This document shows positions 18,371 to 29,500 of a stretch of DNA of 64,000 bases, one piece after another. The position numbers and the translations under genes are program-made. The stretch is from NCBI RefSeq assembly GCF_009909195.1, contig NZ_JAAAMU010000005.1:1-64000 (forward strand), read 5' to 3'. The stretch is from Paenibacillus sacheonensis (GTDB lineage: Bacteria; Bacillota; Bacilli; Paenibacillales; Paenibacillaceae). Each line of letters begins with the position of its first letter. Within the stretch, counting starts at the first letter, position 1. Below the pieces are notes generated by a model. It was given only the letters and a program-made list of their open reading frames with translations. It was not told the origin of the DNA and searched no databases.

Positions 18371-21300
18371 TTACTCGTTTATAAAGTGCGCCTTTGCGAG
18401 CATGCGCTTGATCATGGCTGCGGCCTCGCCGCGAGTCGCCTTGCCTTGCGGCAGGACGGTTCCGTCGGCGTAGCCTTTCATCAGACCGGCTTGAACCGCA
18501 GCCGCGATCTCCGGCTTGGACCAGCCGACTTTGGCCGCGTCTTTGAACGCGCCGATAATGGCTCCTTGATCATTCGCCGGCACCGCGAGATGAACGTTCG
18601 CGTAGTTCAACGCGCGAACGAGAATGACTGCGATCTCTTCCCGCGAGATTTGAGCGTTCGGACGGAACGTGCCGTCGTTATAGCCCGTAATGATACCGGC
18701 GTTAACCGCTGCGCCGACTTCTTTCGCATACCATGCGGCATCCGCCACATCCGAGAAGTCTGTCGCGCTCGGCGATGCTGCCAAGCCAAGCGCGCGAACG
18801 GCCATGGCCGCGAACTCCGCGCGCGATACATTGCGATTCGGCTCGAATTTGCCGTCCGACGTTCCGTCGATGACCAGCTTGTCGGCCAGCAGCGCAATGT
18901 CGTCTTTGCCCCAGTAAGAAGCGGTATCCGCGAACGACTTGTTATTCGTAACGACGGCATAAACACTGTTGCCGTTGCGCATGATGTCGGCCGTCGTCTG
19001 TCCGGCGACCGTTTGGAATACCGTCGGCACGAATTTCAGCGTCTTCGTCTCCGGATCGTACATGACGCCGGTCGCATGGGCAGGGTCAATCGATCCGCTC
19101 AACACGATGGTACGGGTAACGTACGCCTGACCGAAAGGCACATCGATCGTTTTGCCGTCTTTGCCGAACGCTTGAACGTTGAATTCTACCGGCTTCGAGG
19201 CCAAGGAAACCCCTTGAAGATCCGCCGCCGCGCGAACGATGTCCGCACTTGCTTCCGCAATCGTGACCTTGATCGTGAGTTCGTCCGGGTTAACGCCAAG
19301 GGTCTTGGCCAACTGCGCCGCGTCCAGCACGGCGAGCGGCAATTCATATTCGCCGTTCGGCGAAACGAAATGGATCGATTTGCCGGCTTGAATAGCTGCC
19401 GTCAGACCTGCTGCAGGCAGCAAGGCCGTATCGGCCGCCAGGCTGATCGTGATTTCGTTAAAAGCAGCCAGCGAAGCCGCCAATCGATCGGCGTCAACTG
19501 CGCCTGTTTGATCAGCGTCGATCATGGAAGCCGGCTTGTCCGGCTTGTCCGGCTTATCCGGCGTTGTTACCGGCGGATAGTAAGGACCCGTGGAACCGGA
19601 ATACAGCGCGAACGTTTGGCTTAGCGATTTGCCGTTCTCCGGTCCGTCGGAGTCGACCTGCACGTCGGGCAGGACCGCGGCGTCGATGGATGCGGCTTTT
19701 CCCTTCAACGTTACGGTAACGCTACCTCCGTTCTGAAGCGTCAACCCGTCCAGCAAGAGGTATGCGCCGTTCTCCTTTATTTCGGAAGCGCGAACCGTGC
19801 GCGCCGTCGCGCCGCCGAAGGCGACTGTATCCGAAGCCGATACTGTCAAGCCCGTTGGCAATTTCATCAGCAGGGTACCCAGCATCGCGGATTCCTGCAG
19901 GTTGACCGTGTACTGCACGTCTTTCGTCGAGCCGGTCGCATTCTGGGTATTGATGCTAACTGTTCCACCGGCGCTTGCGACAGTCGAGGCGCTCTCGGCC
20001 GGCACGCTCAGCGTGTACATCCACATTTGGATCTTGTCCGGATCCAGCACGCCGAAATCGTTGTCGTTCGCGATCAGGATCGAGTGGTCGTTCGGCATGT
20101 AGATGCCTTCGAGCTTCGAGTTCGGGTAATCGAATTGTTTGGTATCCAGCTTGAGCGCCTTGACGATCGGCATAACCGATACGACTGCTCCGCCAACCGG
20201 CGTCACGGTATACTGCCCGTGTTCGTCAACGACCGCGCCTTTCACGACCGCGCTCTCGAGCGTGCTGCCTGCCGCTTCGCCTACCACCCCGACGTTATCC
20301 AGCTTGCCAAGGAAATCCGTCGCGTTCGTCAGGTCCGCGGTGAAGATTTTCTTGAACTCGTAGTTCGCGTCGCGCTCGTCGATGATGAGGTGGTTCTCGT
20401 CCACCGCGATCATATCGGAGATATAATTGCTCACGTTCGCTACGTCGTCCATCACGTAGACGTATTCCGCGACTGCCGTCGGCACCGCTTGCGTGACGTC
20501 CAGCTTGATGATGCGTACCGCGCGTGAAGCCGCGTTCACTTTGCCGTTTGCCGTAATCGGATTGATCATCGGCGATTGGATCGCCGCGAACAGGTATTTG
20601 CCGTCCGGCGTCAAGGACGAGCCCTCGATGCCACGGTTCGGCATGCGCGTGCTCCATACGGCCGGCAGCGATTCGTTGATCGGCACCGCCGTCGCGTTCG
20701 CGTCGATGAATTTCTGCTTCAGGCCCGCAGGCACGATGCGCTGCAGGATCGTTCCGTCGCGCTTCACCTGCACGATGCTCGGACGATACTCTTCGCTCAT
20801 CCAGAACGTATCCGTGCTCCTGTCGTACGTGATGCTCTCCAAATCAAGCGCGTACGGATCGTTCGGCAGCACGGTAAAGCCCGGCTTTACCGTTCCGTCT
20901 TCGTTATATTCGATCGAACCGACCGGCACTTCGTCCGCCACGCCGTTGCCGACCAGATGGTCGTTCGTTTTCTTGGCGTCCGGGAAGTTCGACACGCCGC
21001 TGATGTTCGACGTGCCCGTAATCGGATCGATCGCGCCGTTCGGCAGCTTCAACGGAATCCTGTCCAGCACCTTGATGCTGCCGTTCTCCAGGCTGACCTT
21101 CACGATCTGCGGCGAGAACGTCGGCACCGCGAACGTTTTGCAGCCTTCGCAGGCCTTCGCGTCGATGTCGCCGTTCGGGCCGCGGTCCGTATGCGTATAG
21201 AACACGTTCGCCGGGTCGCCCTCCACGTGCGTCAGTCCCGAGAACCCGCCCAGGTACATTGGATCGCCTACTTTGATGGCCTCCGTCTTGTCGCTTGCCG

Positions 21301-21529
21301 GTACGTTCACGACCGAATTGCCGATGAGGATTTTGTCGTCGAGCTGGAACAGGCGCGCTTGCCAAGCCTCGTTCTCCAACTGCTTGATGACTGCCTGCGG
21401 ATCGGCCACCGGGTCCGCATTCGCCGTTTCCTGGTTCAACGGACTCGCCGCGAACATGCTCAGCGTTACCGCTGCCGCGGACATGCCCGCCAGCCACTTC
21501 TTAGTTGTATGCTTCGTCTGTTTCTTCAT
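18371..21529 (-). CDS. SLH-anchored phytase-like esterase, secreted surface protein
   Basis: Secreted protein of 1052 residues. A signal peptide (KKQTKHTTKKW, then a hydrophobic stretch; cleavage near ANA-DP, about residue 38) is followed by an esterase-like phytase domain (PF13449 type, about 90-520), seen in GFSGLTHV, THTDRGPNGDID, DLESITYDRSTDTFWMSEEY and NRGIEGSSLTPDGKYLFAA. A DPDKP-type linker (KPDKPDKPDKP) lies near the middle. Three SLH domains close the protein (about 865-908, 925-968, 993-1040) and would hold it to the cell wall polymer. AGGAGG lies upstream of ATG 21529; the longer frame lacks family character. Substrate (phytate or another phosphoester) is unproven. The gene interrupts the usual dnaJ-prmA neighbourhood. 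Confidence 0.85.
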   Translation of the reverse strand: MKKQTKHTTKKWLAGMSAAAVTLSMFAASPLNQETANADPVADPQAVIKQLENEAWQARLFQLDDKILIGNSVVNVPASDKTEAIKVGDPMYLGGFSGLTHVEGDPANVFYTHTDRGPNGDIDAKACEGCKTFAVPTFSPQIVKVSLENGSIKVLDRIPLKLPNGAIDPITGTSNISGVSNFPDAKKTNDHLVGNGVADEVPVGSIEYNEDGTVKPGFTVLPNDPYALDLESITYDRSTDTFWMSEEYRPSIVQVKRDGTILQRIVPAGLKQKFIDANATAVPINESLPAVWSTRMPNRGIEGSSLTPDGKYLFAAIQSPMINPITANGKVNAASRAVRIIKLDVTQAVPTAVAEYVYVMDDVANVSNYISDMIAVDENHLIIDERDANYEFKKIFTADLTNATDFLGKLDNVGVVGEAAGSTLESAVVKGAVVDEHGQYTVTPVGGAVVSVMPIVKALKLDTKQFDYPNSKLEGIYMPNDHSILIANDNDFGVLDPDKIQMWMYTLSVPAESASTVASAGGTVSINTQNATGSTKDVQYTVNLQESAMLGTLLMKLPTGLTVSASDTVAFGGATARTVRASEIKENGAYLLLDGLTLQNGGSVTVTLKGKAASIDAAVLPDVQVDSDGPENGKSLSQTFALYSGSTGPYYPPVTTPDKPDKPDKPASMIDADQTGAVDADRLAASLAAFNEITISLAADTALLPAAGLTAAIQAGKSIHFVSPNGEYELPLAVLDAAQLAKTLGVNPDELTIKVTIAEASADIVRAAADLQGVSLASKPVEFNVQAFGKDGKTIDVPFGQAYVTRTIVLSGSIDPAHATGVMYDPETKTLKFVPTVFQTVAGQTTADIMRNGNSVYAVVTNNKSFADTASYWGKDDIALLADKLVIDGTSDGKFEPNRNVSRAEFAAMAVRALGLAASPSATDFSDVADAAWYAKEVGAAVNAGIITGYNDGTFRPNAQISREEIAVILVRALNYANVHLAVPANDQGAIIGAFKDAAKVGWSKPEIAAAVQAGLMKGYADGTVLPQGKATRGEAAAMIKRMLAKAHFINE

Positions 21530-21673
21530 ATGGTCCTCTGTTCCTCCTAGAGTAGGTTGACAGCCCCTGAAACTAACTGCTATGAGTCTAGTAATTACCA
21601 TAGGGAAGCGTAGCATAGAATTATATTTTTATTGTTTGGGCGAATTTAAACATTTGTAAATATCGGGAAAACG

Positions 21674-21727
21674 CAAAAAAGCCGGACGATCCGGACGAGT
21701 CATGCTCGCCCGAACAATCCGGCTTCT
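21674..21727 (-). terminator. Rho-independent terminator after the 63-residue gene
   Basis: On the minus strand AGCCGGA...TCCGGCT with an inner CGAG/CTCG hairpin is followed by six T. It ends the small-gene pair upstream of the SLH gene. Confidence 0.75.
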
Positions 21728-21742
21728 TAGGCTAACCTCGCG

Positions 21743-21934
21743 CTACAGCTCCACCGTTCCACCGGTTTGGTGAACGAGGCGAATCGCGCGCTCGACCAGT
21801 TCCTCGCCAACCGTGGCTGACCAAGAGGAACCATCCGTCCCTTCATCGATTTGATCGACGCGAAGAAATTGCAGCTTATGCTGCGCCTCCCTGGCACGAT
21901 CCCCGTCCTGAAACGTCGCATGAATCGTCATCAC
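21743..21934 (-). CDS. Small conserved-looking hypothetical protein
   Basis: 63 residues beginning MMTIHATFQDGDRAREAQHK, without a signal peptide or membrane segment; the second half has SWSATVGEEL. Composition is ordinary and the gene lies 13 bases after the preceding small gene, with a good terminator behind it, which supports expression. GGAAG lies 12 bases ahead of the first ATG; a GTG one codon earlier is an alternative start. I do not recognise the family firmly. Confidence 0.6.
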   Translation of the reverse strand: MMTIHATFQDGDRAREAQHKLQFLRVDQIDEGTDGSSWSATVGEELVERAIRLVHQTGGTVEL

Positions 21935-21947
21935 GGCCGGAATCTTC

Positions 21948-22124
21948 CTACAGCAGACGCTGAGCTTGCTGCGAGGCGCCCGCCTGAGCTCTGGCGTCCG
22001 CCTCTTCCGCGCGCTTCATCGCGATAAGATCCGCATTATCGGCCTGCTCCTCCGAAAACTCCACGTCTTCGTTTTTGCCGATCGGCAGGTTACCGAAATT
22101 TTGTTTCTCCAGGTTCTCGCTCAT
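21948..22124 (-). CDS. YfhD family small protein
   Basis: 58-residue hydrophilic, acidic protein. The central stretch EDVEFSEEQADNADLIA followed by RAEEADARAQ resembles my recollection of the YfhD family of spore-formers, whose function is unknown to me. AAGGAG sits seven bases ahead of ATG 22124; an ATG two codons earlier (22130) is too close to the Shine-Dalgarno. It lies about 95 bases after dnaJ and forms a two-gene unit with the next small gene. Confidence 0.6.
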   Translation of the reverse strand: MSENLEKQNFGNLPIGKNEDVEFSEEQADNADLIAMKRAEEADARAQAGASQQAQRLL

Positions 22125-22220
22125 CGTCATTCTCCTTCGTGTCTGGAATGAGGTAAACACGAAGGTTAGCATCGGCCATTGATCCGAAACTTATCCCTGC
22201 AGGATGAATCTTGACGCCGC

Positions 22221-23351
22221 TTATTCGCCGCGGAACGCTTTTTTCATCTTATCGAAAATCGATTCGTGATGCTCGTGTTGCACTTCGCTCATGCCGCCGT
22301 TGCCGCCGGCCAGCTGCCGCAGCAGCTCCTTCTGTTCGTCGTTCAGGTTGGTCGGCGTCACGACCGTAACCTTCACGTGCTGATCGCCTTGGCCATAGCC
22401 GCGCAGACGCGGTACGCCTTTGCCCTTCAGGCGGAAATACGTACCCGTTTGGGTGCCTGCGGGAATTTTGAGCTTTACCTTCTCGTTCAGCGTCGGAATT
22501 TCGATCTCGTCGCCAAGCGCTGCCTGCGCGAAAGTAAGCGGCACTTCGCAATAGATGTCGTCGTTCTCCCGCTCGAAGAAGTCATGCGGCTTGACGCGGA
22601 TGACGATATACAGATCGCCGGACGGACCTCCGCGCGTACCGCTCTCGCCTTCGCCGGTCAGACGGATTTGAGCGCCTTCGTCTACGCCGGCAGGAATTTT
22701 CACGTTGATTTTGCGGTTCCGCTTTACTTTGCCCGCGCCATGGCAGGTCGTGCATTTCTCTTTGATGACTTTGCCGGTCCCGCTGCAATTGGAGCATGCG
22801 CGGCGGTTGACCATACGGCCGAACGGCGTATTTTGAACGACTTCCTGTTGTCCGGTACCGCGGCAAACGGAGCAGGTTTCCGGCTTCGTGCCCGGTTTGG
22901 CGCCCGTGCCGACGCAAGTGTCGCAGTTTTCGGTCCGAGGAATCGTAATCTCGGTTTCTTTGCCGAACACGGCTTCCTTGAATTCGATCGTCATCGTATA
23001 TTGCAGGTCATTGCCGCGCTGCGGCGCGTTCGGATCCCGCCGTCCGCCTCCGCCGCCGAAGAACATATCGAAAATATCGCCGAAGCCGCCATTGAAGTCC
23101 GCTCCGCCTCCGCCGCCGAAGCCTTGATTCGGGTCAACATGCCCGTACTGGTCGTACTGCGAGCGTTTGCCGTCATCGCTGAGCACGTCATAGGCTTCCT
23201 TGACTTCCTTGAATTTGGATTCCGCATCCGCTTCCTTGTTGACGTCCGGATGGTATTGGCGAGCCAGCTTCCGGTATGCCTTCTTGATTTCATCCTCGTC
23301 TGCGCTTTTCCCAACGCCTAGCACTTCGTAATAATCCCGCTTATTAGCCAA
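22221..23351 (-). CDS. dnaJ: Molecular chaperone DnaJ (Hsp40)
   Basis: Co-chaperone that delivers substrates to DnaK and stimulates its ATPase; 376 residues. The J-domain (residues 5-70) has YHPDVN with the HPD triad. A Gly/Phe-rich linker (75-105) follows, then four CxxCxGxG zinc repeats: [24 protein letters not shown] and CTTCHGAG. The C-terminal substrate-binding region ends the protein. It follows dnaK after a 236-base gap that contains a terminator-like hairpin, so its expression may be lower than or partly separate from dnaK. Confidence 0.97.
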   Translation of the reverse strand: MANKRDYYEVLGVGKSADEDEIKKAYRKLARQYHPDVNKEADAESKFKEVKEAYDVLSDDGKRSQYDQYGHVDPNQGFGGGGGADFNGGFGDIFDMFFGGGGGRRDPNAPQRGNDLQYTMTIEFKEAVFGKETEITIPRTENCDTCVGTGAKPGTKPETCSVCRGTGQQEVVQNTPFGRMVNRRACSNCSGTGKVIKEKCTTCHGAGKVKRNRKINVKIPAGVDEGAQIRLTGEGESGTRGGPSGDLYIVIRVKPHDFFERENDDIYCEVPLTFAQAALGDEIEIPTLNEKVKLKIPAGTQTGTYFRLKGKGVPRLRGYGQGDQHVKVTVVTPTNLNDEQKELLRQLAGGNGGMSEVQHEHHESIFDKMKKAFRGE

Positions 23352-23492
23352 AATCCGTCACCCCGTCTCCTGTTTCCGCACGTTTCTCTCTCGAACGAGA
23401 TGAAACGGTCCATGACGCCCGTTTCCGGACGAGTCTCATCCCATGGCATTGCGTCATCATAATCAAAACCGATAATTTACCTGTAATCATAC

Positions 23493-23536
23493 GAAAAACG
23501 GCTGCGCCGTCCCATACAAAGGACGGCACACCGTTT
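23493..23536 (-). terminator. Terminator-like hairpin between dnaK and dnaJ
   Basis: On the minus strand AAACGGTGTGCCGTCC pairs with GGACGGCGCAGCCGTTT over an 8-base loop and is followed by TTT. It lies about 50 bases after the dnaK stop and would terminate or attenuate transcription into dnaJ. Confidence 0.65.
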
Positions 23537-23587
23537 ACGCGAAGCTTACCTGACCAAACTTATAGCTGCCTTAGCTTGTTGCTTGAC

Positions 23588-25441
<1,854 letters not shown>

Positions 25442-25476
25442 TTAAATTTATGAAATGGCCTATAGGCAGCCGGTCG

Positions 25477-26052
25477 TTAACCGCTCACTTTAACCATGGC
25501 GGGACGCAGCACTTTATCTTTCAGCATGAAGCCCTTCTGGACTTCCTCCACGACGATGCCTTCTTCGTACTCGTCGGATTCCACTTGCATGATCGCTTGG
25601 TGGAATTCAGGGTTGAACGGTTGGCCGACGACATCCATCGGCTTCAAGCCCTCGGCATCCAGCACGCCTTCCAACTGACGGAAAATCATATCCACGCCTT
25701 TGGAGAACGACTCGCCGTCGCCGCCGGCTTTGGCAGCTTCGATCGCACGGCCGAAATTGTCGACAACAGGCAGCAGCTGACCGAGAAGTTTCATCGACGC
25801 GTATTGCGCGAGCTCTTCGCGCTCTTTCGCCGTGCGGCGGCGGAAGTTATCGAAATCGGCTTGCGCGCGCAAATAACGCTGCTGGTTCTCATCGGCAAGC
25901 TTCATCAGCTCGGCGATGCGATCGTCTTCCTCGGCGCCTTCGGTTATATCAACCTCGGGTGCGGGCTCCTGGGCTGTCGTTTCCCGTTCCTCGACCATAC
26001 TGTCCATCTCTTGCTTATGTTCTTCATCCGTATGTTGTTCATTCACAGACAC
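25477..26052 (-). CDS. grpE: Nucleotide exchange factor GrpE
   Basis: Releases ADP from DnaK; 191 residues. A disordered acidic N-terminus of about 45 residues is followed by a long helix with RAQADFDNFRRRTAKE and the C-terminal beta domain containing NPEFHQAIMQVES and KGFMLKDKVLRPAMVKVS. GTG start at 26052 with AGGAGG ten bases ahead. It follows hrcA after 89 bases, in the standard hrcA-grpE-dnaK order. Confidence 0.96.
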   Translation of the reverse strand: MSVNEQHTDEEHKQEMDSMVEERETTAQEPAPEVDITEGAEEDDRIAELMKLADENQQRYLRAQADFDNFRRRTAKEREELAQYASMKLLGQLLPVVDNFGRAIEAAKAGGDGESFSKGVDMIFRQLEGVLDAEGLKPMDVVGQPFNPEFHQAIMQVESDEYEEGIVVEEVQKGFMLKDKVLRPAMVKVSG

Positions 26053-26141
26053 GCGATCGACACCTCCTACTCTGATTGGTTTGCGCTGACATTAGGCAGC
26101 GCAGCATTCAGACAAACTCTGATTAGATTGGGCCGCCGTAA

Positions 26142-27167
26142 TCACTTATACCAGCGCCCGAGCAATACAGCCATGTCTTTCGAAAGAATATCCAGCAGGC
26201 CGATCACTTTACCATAATCCATCCTTGTCGGTCCAAGAATACCGATCGTTCCCAGCGATTTGCCTTCAACGGAATAAGTAGCCGTAATGAGACTGCACGT
26301 ATTAATGGCTTCATGCGTATTCTCTGTTCCGATGCGCACTTGAATACCGCTTGGGAGCGCATTAAACATCTGCATGATCGTGGGTGTTTCTTCCAACAGG
26401 TCGAGAAGCGTTTTTACTTTGTCGACATCCTTGAATTCCGGCTGCGTGAGCATGTTCGTCGTACCGCTCATAAAGACGCGGTGGTCGCCCTCGCTCTCCA
26501 GCGTTTGATCCAGGATGCCGAGCAGCCGCTCGAACTGATCGGCGTAACGGCCAAGCTCTTGGCCGACTTCCGAATGCAATTTCGACTTAAGGCGAACAAG
26601 CGGAACGCCAACCAATTTGGCATTCAAGATGTTCACCGCTTGCTGCATCTCCTCCATCGTCATATCTTCCGGGAGGGAGATGGTTCGGTTCTCGACATGG
26701 CCCGTATTCGTGACGATGATCGCCACGGCCGTGTCCTGGCTCAGCGGCACCAGTTGAAAATGCTTCAGCGACGTCGTAAACGTCTCCGGCCCGAGCACGA
26801 TGCTCGTATAATTCGTCATGTTCGACAGAATCATGGCCGCGTGTTGAATGATTTGCTCCATTTGATTCATTTTCTCGGTGAAGTACGAGCGTACCAGCTG
26901 TTTCTCTTGTTCGTTCACTTCGCCCAGCTTGACGAGATGGTCGACGTAATAACGGTAGCCCTTGATCGAAGGGATCCGTCCTGCCGAAGTATGGGGCTGC
27001 TCCAGGAAACCAAGCTCTTCCAGATCAGCCATCTCGTTGCGGATCGTCGCCGGGCTAAAGCTGACGTCGCTGCGCTTCGAAATGCTGCGTGAACCAATAG
27101 GCTCCGCCGAGCGGATATAATCGTCGATGATGACATTCAAAATCATTCGCTGCCGATCAGTTAACAT
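26142..27167 (-). CDS. hrcA: Heat-inducible transcription repressor HrcA
   Basis: Repressor of class I heat-shock genes that binds CIRCE; 341 residues. A winged-helix N-terminus (MLTDRQRMILNVIIDDYI, then RSISKRSDVSFSPATIRNEM) is followed by the HrcA regulatory domain with TSAGRIPSIKGYRYYVD. The longer frame to 27266 runs through the CIRCE element and is not coding. GGAGGG is correctly spaced ahead of ATG 27167. First gene of hrcA-grpE-dnaK(-dnaJ), with a perfect CIRCE and promoter about 70-130 bases upstream, giving autoregulation. Confidence 0.97.
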   Translation of the reverse strand: MLTDRQRMILNVIIDDYIRSAEPIGSRSISKRSDVSFSPATIRNEMADLEELGFLEQPHTSAGRIPSIKGYRYYVDHLVKLGEVNEQEKQLVRSYFTEKMNQMEQIIQHAAMILSNMTNYTSIVLGPETFTTSLKHFQLVPLSQDTAVAIIVTNTGHVENRTISLPEDMTMEEMQQAVNILNAKLVGVPLVRLKSKLHSEVGQELGRYADQFERLLGILDQTLESEGDHRVFMSGTTNMLTQPEFKDVDKVKTLLDLLEETPTIMQMFNALPSGIQVRIGTENTHEAINTCSLITATYSVEGKSLGTIGILGPTRMDYGKVIGLLDILSKDMAVLLGRWYK

Positions 27168-27235
27168 CGCAGTCCCTCCATATTCGTAAAGATCGGACCG
27201 CCCTTGGCGTCCCGTCGTCTTCCTTCTCACCGTCG

Positions 27236-27262
27236 TTAGCACTCGATAGCGTTGAGTGCTAA
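27236..27262 (-). promoter_or_regulatory. CIRCE operator (HrcA binding site)
   Basis: TTAGCACTC, nine bases, GAGTGCTAA: a perfect match to the CIRCE inverted repeat. It lies just downstream of the -10 box, so HrcA binding would block transcription of hrcA-grpE-dnaK. Confidence 0.97.
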
Positions 27263-27273
27263 TCATTACTACA

Positions 27274-27303
27274 AAAATACCAAAACGGCTCGACGATTGT
27301 CAA
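27274..27303 (-). promoter_or_regulatory. SigA promoter of hrcA-grpE-dnaK
   Basis: On the minus strand TTGACA (27303-27298), an 18-base spacer and TATTTT (27279-27274), with CIRCE starting 11 bases downstream of the -10. Confidence 0.8.
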
Positions 27304-27395
27304 GTCGATTCAGCATTTTTGTGCGTTTTTCCATTCGAAATACGGGTCTGATCAGCCGTGACCTGTCCGGTTAGCATGCACCGCCGCTTTCGAAT

Positions 27396-27432
27396 AAAAA
27401 AAAAGACCACGTCCTCTTGGATGCCCATGGCC
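27396..27432 (-). terminator. Rho-independent terminator after the acetyltransferase gene
   Basis: On the minus strand GGCCA...TGGTC (one G-T pair) with an inner TCC/GGA is followed by nine T. It isolates the hrcA operon from the genes upstream. Confidence 0.75.
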
Positions 27433-27466
27433 CAATAAGATCGTGATCCGTTGGAGAAATGCGATA

Positions 27467-27943
27467 TTAATCCAGCATTTTTAGCACCGCGATCTCATCG
27501 CAGGCATGCTGCTTCGGACAATTGATGCAATCCGTCCATACCTTCTCGGGAAAAATCTCTTTGTTGACGACGACGAAACCGTTCTTCTCGAAGAAACGCA
27601 CCTCGTAGGTCAACGCCATAATCTTCGGAATATGCTGTTCCTTCGCCTCGTGGATAAGCTGGTCCACCAGCTTGCTGCCGATGCCGAGACCTTTATAACC
27701 TTCCGATATACCGAGCGAGCGAATCTCCACGAGATCGGCCCCCAGGCGGGTCAGCGAACCGCAGCCCACGACTTCGGGTCCGACCTCGGCGACGACGAAC
27801 GTATCGATTTGGCGCTTCAGCGTCTCGCGCGATCGCGGCAGCATAATTCCTTTCTCCGCATAACCGGCAATTAATTCCGATAAAACTTCGATATCGCTCT
27901 CGGTCGCTCTTCTGCATACCGCTTCCATCGTCTTCGCCTTCAT
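27467..27943 (-). CDS. GNAT N-acetyltransferase, ArgA-like (amino-acid N-acetyltransferase)
   Basis: 158-residue GNAT acetyltransferase. The acetyl-CoA loop is GYKGLGIGSKLV. The end FPEKVWTDCINCPKQHACDE, with three Cys, is like the short ArgA-type N-acetylglutamate synthases, which would make the first step of arginine synthesis; that substrate is inference. The frame opens at GTG 27958, but GGAGG is eight bases ahead of ATG 27943, which is chosen. It lies between hemW and hrcA, with a terminator behind it. Confidence 0.75.
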   Translation of the reverse strand: MKAKTMEAVCRRATESDIEVLSELIAGYAEKGIMLPRSRETLKRQIDTFVVAEVGPEVVGCGSLTRLGADLVEIRSLGISEGYKGLGIGSKLVDQLIHEAKEQHIPKIMALTYEVRFFEKNGFVVVNKEIFPEKVWTDCINCPKQHACDEIAVLKMLD

Positions 27944-28068
27944 CGCGCTCGCCTCCACCCTCTCGAATTCGATCGGTTTCCATGTTTAATACGAATAAAT
28001 ATACAACACCATGCATTTCTACACAAGAATATTTTTATGCAACGAACGGCGAGCTATTGCCTCTTTAT

Positions 28069-29223
28069 TCAGCTTATGAATGCGCCAAAAACTTCGTTGC
28101 CCAGCGGAATTCCCTGCTTCGACAGCCGATAGCCACCGCCGTGTCCTTCAACGGTCTCGAGCAGTCCTTGCTTCAACAGGCGACGCAGCGGTTCGCCGAA
28201 CGCGTCCTCGATCGTGCGGCCCGGGAATTGAGCGGCAAAATCGCCGTTTCGCACGCCGCGCAGCATGCGGAGCCCCACCATCATGAATTCCTCCATGGCT
28301 TCCTCTTCCGAGACGGCGTTCGTCTCCAGACGGGGAAGGCGCTCCGCCGCGGCATCGAGAAACGGCTGGATGCCCTTGATGTTGACGTGACGCTCGCCGC
28401 GTGCATATCCATGCGCTCCTGCGCCAAGACCGTAATACGGCTCGTTGCGCCAATAGGTGATGTTGTGCCGGCTTTCGAAACCCGGTTTCGCAAAGTTGCT
28501 GATCTCGTAGTGATCGTAGCCCGCGCCGGTCAGCCTGTCGATCAGCAGCATGTACATCGCCAGCTCGTCTTCTTCCGGAGGCAGCGGCAGCTCGTTGCGC
28601 TCGTACAGCGCATGGAAAAGCGTGTTCTCCTCGACCTTGAGCCCGTACAGCGAATAATGCGGCAGTTCCAGCGCAAGCGCCTTGGCGACGCTGTCCGATA
28701 GCTGATCGACCGTCTGGCCGGGCAGCCCGAACATCAGATCGATCGACAGGTTATGGACGCCTGCCGTCCTGGCGTTCTCGATGCTGCGATAGACGTCGTC
28801 GACGTTATGAATCCGGCCGATGCGTTCCAGGAGTCCGTTATCGAACGACTGCACGCCCATGCTGATCCGGTTAACGCCACCCGCTTGCATCGCCTGCAGT
28901 TTCTCCAGGTCCGTCGTGCCCGGATTGGCTTCCATCGTAAACTCCGCATCCGGGTGAATGGGGAAATACCGCTTCACGGACGACAGGAACCGTTCCATCT
29001 GCGGCGGCGTCAGCACGGTCGGCGTACCGCCGCCGACGAATACGGTGCGAATCTCCTCCGGAGGCAAAGCCTCCACGGTCCGGGCCATCTCCAGCTCGAG
29101 CGCGTCCAGATAAGCATCGACGGGCTGACCCTTCAGGACATAAGAAGTGAAATCGCAATAGTGACACTTGTTCGTGCAGAAAGGGATATGAATATAAAGC
29201 GCCCTGGGCGCGTGGGTTAACAT
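28069..29223 (-). CDS. hemW: Radical SAM heme chaperone HemW
   Basis: Formerly called coproporphyrinogen oxidase-like HemN; now regarded as a heme chaperone. 384 residues. IHIPFCTNKCHYCDF carries the 4Fe-4S cysteines (16, 20, 23). FVGGGTPT and SMGVQSF follow, and a C-terminal HemN-like domain closes the protein. TTGGAGG lies ahead of the ATG. It follows lepA, as in Bacillus, but after a 277-base gap with a terminator and a long inverted repeat, so it probably has its own promoter. Confidence 0.93.
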   Translation of the reverse strand: MLTHAPRALYIHIPFCTNKCHYCDFTSYVLKGQPVDAYLDALELEMARTVEALPPEEIRTVFVGGGTPTVLTPPQMERFLSSVKRYFPIHPDAEFTMEANPGTTDLEKLQAMQAGGVNRISMGVQSFDNGLLERIGRIHNVDDVYRSIENARTAGVHNLSIDLMFGLPGQTVDQLSDSVAKALALELPHYSLYGLKVEENTLFHALYERNELPLPPEEDELAMYMLLIDRLTGAGYDHYEISNFAKPGFESRHNITYWRNEPYYGLGAGAHGYARGERHVNIKGIQPFLDAAAERLPRLETNAVSEEEAMEEFMMVGLRMLRGVRNGDFAAQFPGRTIEDAFGEPLRRLLKQGLLETVEGHGGGYRLSKQGIPLGNEVFGAFIS

Positions 29224-29312
29224 GTTTGTTTACCTCCAAGCTTGCTTATAATGACCCACGCGCGGCGGATCATTATTCAGTAACAATTCTTATAATCGCT
29301 GCTTCCTGAAAT

Positions 29313-29339
29313 AAAAAAAGGAAGCGCGTTTGCTCCCTT
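29313..29339 (-). terminator. Rho-independent terminator downstream of lepA
   Basis: On the minus strand AAGGGAGC pairs with GCTTCCTT (one G-T pair) over a six-base loop, followed by at least five T. It separates lepA from hemW. Confidence 0.75.
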
Positions 29340-29347
29340 AAAAGGCT

Positions 29348-29500
29348 GCGTTGAGGTGGGCCGAAGGCCGGTAAGGAGATGAAGCAACGAAGTGATCGCC
29401 TTTGTAGTCAGAAATTCACCTTAGAAAATTGTTCATAAATTCCTGACTACAACAGCGAGCGTAATCCCTTACCGGCCGCAGGCCAGCCCTTCAACGACGC
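29348..29500. repeat. Long imperfect inverted repeat (about 150 bp) after lepA
   Basis: GGCCGGTAAGG (29366-29376) pairs perfectly with CCTTACCGGCC (29467-29477), and TGTAGTCAG (29403-29411) with CTGACTACA (29443-29451). The outer GCGTTGA.. and ..TCAACGACGC ends also pair. The element starts at the lepA stop codon and would fold into one long stem. No gene is seen in it. Confidence 0.75.
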
